From positions 1 to 21,499 of IMG/VR virus record IMGVR_UViG_3300021165_002854: a DNA stretch of 21,499 nucleotides; one strand, given 5' to 3'. The notes under the pieces are model-generated. The model was not told where the DNA came from and made no database searches. It saw only the letters and a program-made list of their open reading frames with translations. Of this stretch, positions 16,593 through 21,499 are shown one piece after another. A program made the position numbers and the translations under genes. Each line of letters opens with the position of its first letter. Position 1 is the first letter of the stretch. This DNA is from a virus.

Positions 16593-17063
16593 ATGAAAAA
16601 AGAAACATTTACAAACCGCTCACCAATAGGGAGCACAAAACATGAAACTATGACGTTCATTAGACCAACTTTAGACCTCGATCAATTTGACTTATTGTGG
16701 AAAGACTTTTTTAACTCCACCCCTCATTTTTCTGATATCACTCAGAAAATATCTCACCCCACAGACATTTATGAAACCTCTGAAGGCATTGAAATTCATG
16801 TTGCCGCAGTAGGCTTAGAAAAATCTGACGTAGAAATTTCTACTGAAGGAGACGTATTAAGAATTAAGTATCAAAAACCTCAAGAAAAAGACATAAACGA
16901 AGTTCTTTATAAAGGAATTAAGAAAAGCTCTTTTGATCTTGCGCTTAAGATTTCTCCTAAGTTTGAATTACCTTTAGTGACAGCAGCAATGGATAAAGGA
17001 CTACTAGTCTTGAGTATTCCATACGCAGAGTCACAAGCTCCAAAGAAAATACAAATTAAATAA
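16593..17063 (+). CDS. Small heat-shock protein (Hsp20 / alpha-crystallin family)
   Basis: 156 aa. A variable N-terminal arm (1-55) is followed by an alpha-crystallin domain (about 56-147) with PTDIYETSEGIEIHVAAVG, the segment DVLRIKYQK, and the hallmark AAMDKGLLVLSIP near 130-142. The C-terminal tail ends in IQIK, giving the I-x-I motif that docks between dimers. The family holds unfolding proteins in ATP-independent oligomers for refolding by other chaperones, consistent with GroES/GroEL downstream. A later ATG at codon 20 is possible, but 16593 keeps the complete N-terminal arm. The early part of the gene is somewhat GC-richer than its neighbours. GC-rich inverted repeats lie on both sides of the gene. 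Confidence 0.9.
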   Translation: MKKETFTNRSPIGSTKHETMTFIRPTLDLDQFDLLWKDFFNSTPHFSDITQKISHPTDIYETSEGIEIHVAAVGLEKSDVEISTEGDVLRIKYQKPQEKDINEVLYKGIKKSSFDLALKISPKFELPLVTAAMDKGLLVLSIPYAESQAPKKIQIK

Positions 17064-17067
17064 AAAA

Positions 17068-17081
17068 AGCGTACCTGCGCT
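17068..17081 (+). repeat. GC-rich hairpin/inverted repeat, right copy, behind hsp20
   Basis: CGTACCTGCG (17070-17079) is the exact reverse complement of 16573-16582. Locally AGCG (17068-17071) pairs with CGCT (17078-17081), leaving TACCTG in the loop, complementary to CAGGTA in the left loop. No T-tract follows, so it is unlikely to be a terminator. Confidence 0.7.
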
Positions 17082-17090
17082 GCTTTAGTT

Positions 17091-17279
17091 ATGTTTACAT
17101 TATCAAAAAACTTCATTATAGTTAATGATGGACTATTTCAAGTAATAAGATCTTATCCAGAAGATAAGGTTATAAATGTTGATATGGTTAAAGAATGGCT
17201 TAATGTTGAAATTATCTTTAGAAAAGACGGAAATTTGTATTTCTGCAATACAATACAAGAATTAGAAATTTTAAATTAA
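17091..17279 (+). CDS. Small hypothetical protein in the chaperone operon
   Basis: 62 aa, not recognised. It looks compact and mainly beta (NFIIVNDGLFQVI, then VEIIFRKDGNLYFC), without a membrane segment. It lies between hsp20 (27 bases upstream) and groES (5 bases downstream), so it is almost certainly co-transcribed with them. The start context 'gctttagttATG' is nearly the same as that of hsp20 ('gcttaaagttATG'). A role with the chaperones is possible from position only. Confidence 0.65.
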   Translation: MFTLSKNFIIVNDGLFQVIRSYPEDKVINVDMVKEWLNVEIIFRKDGNLYFCNTIQELEILN

Positions 17280-17284
17280 AAAAA

Positions 17285-17578
17285 ATGAGTAAAATCAAAC
17301 CGTTAAATGGGATCGTTGTGCTTAAAAAGTTCGAAGAAGACGAACAAACTTATGGTAATATCGTAATTCCTGATATGGGAAAAGAGAAGCCTGAAATTGG
17401 AATTGTAGTAGAAACTTCTGACACTTATAATTGGCATAGAGGAGATTATTATGAATCTAAAGTTAAAGTAGGAGATAAGGTAGTAATTCCTAAAATGGGA
17501 TCTATGACTATTTCTCAAGAAAATGAAGATTACATTTTAATTAAAGAAACTGAAATATTGGCAATATTAACAAAATAA
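17285..17578 (+). CDS. groS: GroES co-chaperonin (Hsp10)
   Basis: 97 aa, the same length as E. coli GroES. The family pattern is clear: PLNGIVVLKKFEEDEQTYGNIVIPD covers the N-terminal strand and the mobile loop that binds GroEL (about residues 6-30), then EKPEIGIVVE, then VKVGDKVVIPKMG, and a C-terminal ILIKETEILAIL matching the usual RE-x-DILA ending. The first strand has N8 where DR is usual. Seven subunits are expected to form the lid of the GroEL chamber. It is separated from groEL by five bases. Similarity to the host gene cannot be judged here. Confidence 0.9.
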   Translation: MSKIKPLNGIVVLKKFEEDEQTYGNIVIPDMGKEKPEIGIVVETSDTYNWHRGDYYESKVKVGDKVVIPKMGSMTISQENEDYILIKETEILAILTK

Positions 17579-17583
17579 AAAGT

Positions 17584-19206
17584 ATGAGTACAACAAAAAA
17601 TGTTTTTGGACAAGAATTAAAAGAAAAGTTGCTATCTGGAATTGAAAAACTAAATGCTTCAGTTTCATCAACTTTAGGACCCGGCGGAAGAACTGTTCTT
17701 ATCAGAGAAGCTAACGGAGAAGTGAAAGTTACAAAAGACGGAGTTTCAGTTGCAAAAGCTTTTACTAAATTAGAAAATGATATAGAAGATATCGGAGCTC
17801 AATTAGTAAAATCAGTAAGTATAAAATCTGCAAACGAAGCTGGAGATGGAACTACTACTTCAACTCTTATTGCTACTGAAATGATTAAAGCTGGACTTAA
17901 AGAGATTCGCCAAGGATCAAACGCAGTAGCTATAAAAAATGAGATAGATAGAATCATCACTGACATAATTCATGAAATTCGCGAAATGGCAATCGAAGTT
18001 TCTTCTGAAGATCAGATTAAACAAGTAGCTACTATATCAGGCAATAATGATCCTGAAATTGGAAATCTTATTGCTTCTGCAATTGAAAAAGTTGGACGTG
18101 AAGGAGTAATAACAATTGAAGAATCTAAAACCGGAGAAACTTCTCTAGAAGTAGTTGAAGGAATGCAATTTGATCGTGGATATAAGTCTCCTTACTTTGT
18201 TACAAATAATACAACAATGCAAGCTGGACTTGAAAATCCATACATCTTAATCTATGATGGTAGAATTTCAACAGCACAAGAGTTACTAAATGTATTAACA
18301 AAAGCAAATTCTGAGAATAGATCACTTTTGATTATTTCTGAAGATATTGGAGATGAAGCTTTAGCTACTCTTATCGTAAATAAAATGAGAGGTATTGTTC
18401 AAGTATGTGCAGTAAAAGCTCCTGATTTTGGCGAAAGAAAAACTTTGATTTTAGAAGACATCGCTATTCTTACTGGAGGTCAAGTAATTTCAAAAGATAA
18501 AGGACATAAACTTGATAAAATTACTACTCAACAGCTAACTGAGTTTTTAGGATCTGCTAGAATTGCTACAGTTTCTAAAGACGAGACTACTATTGTTGAT
18601 GGTAAAGGATTAGAAGATTCAATTGAAACAAGAGCCTTAGAAATCAAAGAACAAATTGATAGCGCAACTTCTTTTTACGAGAAAGAAAAACTACAAGAAA
18701 GACTTGGAAAACTTATCGGAGGAGTAGCTATTATTAATGTTGGAGGTAATTCTGATATTGAAATCAAAGAAAAGAAAGACAGAGTAGAAGACGCTCTTTT
18801 CGCTACTAAAGCTGCTTTATCAGATGGTATTGTTCCTGGTGGTGGAACTGCTCTATATAGAATAGGTCTTAATCATCGAGATGAAAGTAACATTGAAGTT
18901 TCTATAGCAAGAGATATTGTAAGACAAGCTATACAAGCTCCATTTATTAAAATCTTAGCTAATGCAGGCATAGAAGAGTGGTGGTTCCATTCTCCTACTG
19001 ATTCTCCAAATGAAGTTTATGATGCTAAGAATCATAAAAAAGTTGATGCTTTTGAAGCTGGTATTATTGATCCAGCAAAAGTAGTTATCACAGCTCTTAA
19101 AAACGCAGCTTCAGTAGCTGGAACTATTCTAACTACAGAATCAGTTATTTTTGAAAAGAAAGATAAAGATGAAAAGACTCCTGATCCAATGACAGGAATG
19201 TATTAA
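17584..19206 (+). CDS. groL: GroEL chaperonin (Hsp60)
   Basis: 540 aa, full length (E. coli 548). Equatorial ATP-site motifs [17 protein letters not shown] and GDGTTT (87-92) are intact, as is D403, equivalent to the hydrolytic D398 ([12 protein letters not shown]). The apical domain keeps the substrate/GroES-binding residues RGYKSPYF and ELLNVL. So an active ATPase ring that uses a GroES lid is expected. The C-terminus ends DPMTGMY and lacks the GGM repeat tail of E. coli. Chaperonins are known in a few phages (for example EL and OBP), where they help fold phage proteins. Here a complete hsp20-groES-groEL set is present. Codon use matches the phage genes around it, suggesting long residence in the phage. 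Confidence 0.95.
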   Translation: MSTTKNVFGQELKEKLLSGIEKLNASVSSTLGPGGRTVLIREANGEVKVTKDGVSVAKAFTKLENDIEDIGAQLVKSVSIKSANEAGDGTTTSTLIATEMIKAGLKEIRQGSNAVAIKNEIDRIITDIIHEIREMAIEVSSEDQIKQVATISGNNDPEIGNLIASAIEKVGREGVITIEESKTGETSLEVVEGMQFDRGYKSPYFVTNNTTMQAGLENPYILIYDGRISTAQELLNVLTKANSENRSLLIISEDIGDEALATLIVNKMRGIVQVCAVKAPDFGERKTLILEDIAILTGGQVISKDKGHKLDKITTQQLTEFLGSARIATVSKDETTIVDGKGLEDSIETRALEIKEQIDSATSFYEKEKLQERLGKLIGGVAIINVGGNSDIEIKEKKDRVEDALFATKAALSDGIVPGGGTALYRIGLNHRDESNIEVSIARDIVRQAIQAPFIKILANAGIEEWWFHSPTDSPNEVYDAKNHKKVDAFEAGIIDPAKVVITALKNAASVAGTILTTESVIFEKKDKDEKTPDPMTGMY

Positions 19207-19214
19207 AATAAAAG

Positions 19215-19238
19215 CCCCTCTTAATTGAGGGGTTTTTT
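19215..19238 (+). terminator. Rho-independent terminator after groEL
   Basis: CCCCTC (19215-19220) pairs with GAGGGG (19227-19232), with A's on the left and a T-tract on the right. The stem and flanks match the terminator at 6256 (28 of 35 positions over 19206-19240). Confidence 0.87.
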
Positions 19239-19241
19239 ATG

Positions 19242-19251
19242 ATATTTATTA
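19242..19251 (+). promoter_or_regulatory. Possible promoter motif ATATTTATTA
   Basis: It lies between the groEL terminator and the ATG at 19267, 15 bases before the start. A new transcript is expected here because of the terminator just upstream. The motif recurs at 5451 and 10701. Confidence 0.38.
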
Positions 19252-19266
19252 TTATAAAAAAAATAA

Positions 19267-20259
19267 ATGGGATCACAATTAAATGAAGTACAAAAACTTC
19301 AAAAAATAGCCGGTTTGCTGAATGAATCTGATTTAAATGAGTTGTCTCCTCAACTTAGAAATGCATCTGCAAAAAAAGCAGCAGATAAATATAGATTTTC
19401 AAATGCTCTTACTGCTCCAATTAAAAATAGGCAATACAATAAATTTAAAGAAATGCCGCCAGCGCTTAAAGCAATAGGAGAAAAACTTGGAGAAGAGATT
19501 GCTTTAGAAAATCAATATTCTTATGATGGAATATCGCTTGTAAAAGCTATCCACGATACTAAAGGCAATGCTATGGGTCAAGATGACTTTATTAGATATA
19601 AAGTTTTCTTAGGAAAAGGCTCAAGATTTTTTGAAGTAATAGTTGATGCAGATGCTGAAGAGCCAATACCTACTGAAGGTAGTGTAAGACTTAGTGCTGA
19701 ATTAGCTAGAAAAGTTCTTAACTTTATAAAAAAGCTTAAACCAGAAATAGCTGGTAGTAAGCCTAGTGCCTCATCAAATGAATTGGAAGAAGGAAAAGTA
19801 GGACCTGTAGATGTTAGTGGAGTTAAAAAAGCCATGAAAAAACCTGAAGTAAAAAAAATGGCTAGCGCTTTAAAAGGTAATAAAGAAGCAATTAAAAAAT
19901 TATCTGCGGCGTTATCTAATCCCGAAGCTTTAGCAATACTTTCTAAAAATTCTATTTCTGAAGATGAAAAAAAATACTCAAATAAAGAAAGAATAGCTAG
20001 ATTTCTTAAATATTCTGGACTAGGTAGTATTGCCGGATCTATATTAGGACCATTAGCCTTAATGACCGTAGGAATTACCGATCATCAAATGTTAATTAAT
20101 GTTGTCGCATCAGCTATAACTGGAGCCTTAGTTGCTGCTGTAGCAGGAGCTGCATCTACTGATGGATATACAAGATCAAATGTAGTAACTAACGAATCAG
20201 AAGATCAAGATTTAGAATCTCAAATAGCTAAAGTATTAGCTTTAGGAAAAAATAATTAA
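19267..20259 (+). CDS. Leader-bearing protein with C-terminal membrane hairpin (putative packaged protein)
   Basis: 330 aa, no known family. Residues 4-18 (QLNEVQKLQKIAGLL) match the leader of the 103-aa protein at 5925 in 14 of 15 positions, again followed by an L-x-E site ending at residue 20. A mixed alpha/beta region (about 60-160) follows, then a Lys-rich, probably helical region (about 175-240). Two hydrophobic Gly/Ala-rich segments (about 251-270 and 275-297) could form a membrane hairpin, and the tail is acidic. If the leader is a head-targeting signal, this would be a protein carried in the capsid and possibly delivered to the host with the DNA. That is inference. It stands alone between two terminators. 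Confidence 0.78.
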   Translation: MGSQLNEVQKLQKIAGLLNESDLNELSPQLRNASAKKAADKYRFSNALTAPIKNRQYNKFKEMPPALKAIGEKLGEEIALENQYSYDGISLVKAIHDTKGNAMGQDDFIRYKVFLGKGSRFFEVIVDADAEEPIPTEGSVRLSAELARKVLNFIKKLKPEIAGSKPSASSNELEEGKVGPVDVSGVKKAMKKPEVKKMASALKGNKEAIKKLSAALSNPEALAILSKNSISEDEKKYSNKERIARFLKYSGLGSIAGSILGPLALMTVGITDHQMLINVVASAITGALVAAVAGAASTDGYTRSNVVTNESEDQDLESQIAKVLALGKNN

Positions 20260-20284
20260 AAATAATTCCCAAAATAAGTGAAAT

Positions 20285-20312
20285 AGCCCCTATAATCAAG
20301 GGGCTTTTTTTT
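20285..20312 (+). terminator. Rho-independent terminator
   Basis: AGCCCCT (20285-20291) pairs with AGGGGCT (20299-20305), followed by a run of T's to 20312. It closes the single-gene cassette at 19267. Confidence 0.9.
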
Positions 20313-20366
20313 GTCACTTCTAATTTAAATTTCTCAAAGTCCTAGAAGTTTATTACTTTTATAGAA
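20313..20366 (+). promoter_or_regulatory. Putative promoter/regulatory block (shared element, copy 3)
   Basis: The first 20 bases (20313-20332) match the element at 6281-6300 in 16 of 19 aligned positions from TCACTT onward. The rest diverges, ending with a weak TACTTTTA-type -7 candidate. It follows a terminator and precedes the gene at 20376. Confidence 0.5.
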
Positions 20367-20375
20367 AATAAAGTT

Positions 20376-21305
20376 ATGCCAAAATACGCACTAGTAAGTA
20401 TGATGGGAAATGTAGGTTCTACCACTAATTCCCAAGGCGGAGGCTATGGTCTTATCGCCACAAAAATGATTAAAGATTTTTTTCCTGAAGATCAAGTAGA
20501 CGTAAATGTAAGTCCTGAAACTTGGCATGATTATGATGCTTTGTTTATTTGCGAAGGAGTTAATTTTGTTCCTGGATCGTTTAATGTTCCTGGTGGTCCA
20601 CAACCAATACATTATGAAAAGATGAAAGCAGTAGGAAATTATAAAGGTATTGTAAAGTTTATTAATAATGAGTTCGACTTTGAGGGATTTAATAAGAGAC
20701 TTAAGATAGAAAATCTAAACTTCCCAGTAGGCAACTTTGTAGATTTATTTAATTGGTATGGAAATAAAACAAGAAAGTGTGTAATTGGAGATTCTCATGC
20801 CTTATCAGTATGGAAACCAAAATTTGCTTTAAACTTTACTCCAGGAAGAACTTTACATGGATTTTTAAAAAGAAATACTCCTGAACAAATCAATGAAAAA
20901 TATGATGAAGTAGTTCTTTATTTTAGTAACATTGATCTTAGATTTCATCTAATGAGACAGCAAGATCCAAAATCAGCCACTATAGATTTATTTACTAGAT
21001 ATGTAGATTTTGCTAAAAAATTAAATAAAGTTACTTTAGTAGAACCATTACCAATTGAGCATGAATCTAGAAAAATTCCCGGAACTGGATTATATAAAAA
21101 ACAACCTTTCTTTGGAACCAGATCAGAAAGAATGGAAATAAGAGACATAGCAATTCAAGTTTTAAGAAATTCAGGACTTAACTTAATTAGTTGGCCAGAA
21201 GAGTGGATTGATTCTGATGGAACTAAAATGTTAGACATTCTAGAAATGAAGCAGTCAGTGCATTTAAAACCAAAAAATTATCCATTCCTAAACGAAATAC
21301 TATAA
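20376..21305 (+). CDS. SGNH/GDSL-hydrolase-like protein
   Basis: 309 aa. VIGDSHALS with S140 in a GDSH motif matches block I of SGNH hydrolases (nucleophile Ser). SNIDLRFH at 184-191 fits the GEIDxRxH-like block III seen in some members, with N185 as a candidate oxyanion Asn. SVHLKP with H296 resembles the final catalytic His block, but the Asp usually three residues before it is Gln here (Q293), so the triad may be altered. An N-terminal domain (1-130) of unknown fold precedes it. Such enzymes remove acyl groups from glycans or lipids; in a phage this could act on surface polysaccharide. Whether it is catalytically active is uncertain. The start context is 'aaagttATG'. Confidence 0.6.
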   Translation: MPKYALVSMMGNVGSTTNSQGGGYGLIATKMIKDFFPEDQVDVNVSPETWHDYDALFICEGVNFVPGSFNVPGGPQPIHYEKMKAVGNYKGIVKFINNEFDFEGFNKRLKIENLNFPVGNFVDLFNWYGNKTRKCVIGDSHALSVWKPKFALNFTPGRTLHGFLKRNTPEQINEKYDEVVLYFSNIDLRFHLMRQQDPKSATIDLFTRYVDFAKKLNKVTLVEPLPIEHESRKIPGTGLYKKQPFFGTRSERMEIRDIAIQVLRNSGLNLISWPEEWIDSDGTKMLDILEMKQSVHLKPKNYPFLNEIL

Positions 21306-21306
21306 C

Positions 21307-21499
21307 ATGTACTTAAACAAAACAAAAGGAGACTCTAATCTTGATCTTGCAAACGGTAGAAATTTACAGTATTACTTGGATCTTACAAAAGATTATAAGC
21401 ATGACTTTACTTTTACAATCAAAGACATCGATGGATTTAAAGTTATTGATGATGGAGAGTTTTTGTATGGTACTAAAGCGAAAATGGCTGATTTCTTTA
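21307..21499 (+). CDS. Partial gene, N-terminal fragment (3' end outside window)
   Basis: 64 codons are visible and still open at the window edge; the ATG is one base after the previous stop. It includes FKVIDDGEFLYGTKAKMADFF. The DD-x(4)-GTK pattern faintly recalls the N-terminal part of PLP-dependent lyase/deaminase-like proteins (binding segment DD...G-T/N-K), but the fragment is too short to decide. No membrane segment or signal peptide. The close spacing suggests co-transcription with the SGNH-like gene. Confidence 0.6.
   Translation, partial: MYLNKTKGDSNLDLANGRNLQYYLDLTKDYKHDFTFTIKDIDGFKVIDDGEFLYGTKAKMADFF

Noticed and set aside
17068-17081. Terminator behind hsp20
   Set aside because: Only a 4-bp local stem and no T-tract follow; orf62 and groES follow with operon-like spacing.
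19578-19835. Antisense 85-aa frame in the leader-bearing gene
   Set aside because: Mirror of the Lys/Ala-rich sense sequence; no start context and no recognisable domain.
1-21499. tRNA genes, CRISPR arrays, insertion sequences or integrase/attachment sites
   Set aside because: Non-coding gaps are all under about 120 bases and show no cloverleaf or regularly spaced repeats; no transposase or integrase frame is present.

Overview
The window reads as part of the genome of a large, AT-rich tailed dsDNA phage (Caudoviricetes). It has a T4-like replication set: a gp32-type single-stranded-DNA-binding protein, a UvsX-type recombinase, an RNase H/FEN-type 5' nuclease and a DnaB/gp41-type helicase. 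The main replicase, however, is a family A (PolA) polymerase. All genes lie on the + strand, mostly packed with gaps of 0 to 60 bases. Almost no gene has a Shine-Dalgarno sequence. Many starts are instead preceded by A/T-rich sequence ending in 'GTT'. Together with TAnnTTTG-like promoter elements, this fits a Bacteroidetes (flavobacterial) host; the host is an inference, not something seen directly.

Layout. (1) 1-4083: virion genes, namely a very large protein that enters the window already open and ends in a zinc amidase domain, then a 215-aa protein of unknown function. (2) 4141-6236: a small divergent family A polymerase-like protein, an unknown 142-aa protein, and a 103-aa protein with a distinctive N-terminal leader, closed by a terminator. 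(3) 6346-10945: the replication/recombination cassette (SSB, UvsX, 5' nuclease, helicase, small orphan). (4) 11028-14210: ribonucleotide reductase nrdB-nrdA, followed by three tiny genes, two of them under 60 aa: a CCxxxCxxC protein resembling DUF5522, a one-TM protein and a CGC protein. (5) 14215-16518: full-length PolA with a 3'-5' exonuclease. (6) 16593-19206: chaperone operon hsp20-orf62-groES-groEL, closed by a terminator. (7) 19267-20259: a single-gene cassette between two terminators, whose product carries the same leader as the 103-aa protein. (8) 20376-end: an SGNH-hydrolase-like gene and the start of one more gene.

How the genes fit together. RNR supplies dNTPs to a replisome made of helicase, SSB and PolA, with UvsX and the 5' nuclease supporting recombination-dependent replication and primer removal. 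The chaperone operon probably folds phage proteins such as capsid or tail subunits. The amidase-bearing virion protein probably opens peptidoglycan during entry. Three transcription-unit starts (about 6281, 16511, 20313) share a 20-base element, which suggests one regulatory class.

Most notable: two family A polymerases in one genome, the small one keeping both catalytic aspartates; a shared 20-residue N-terminal leader ending in L-x-E on two otherwise unrelated proteins, which resembles a T4-style capsid-targeting peptide; and a GC-rich 10-bp inverted repeat that brackets hsp20.
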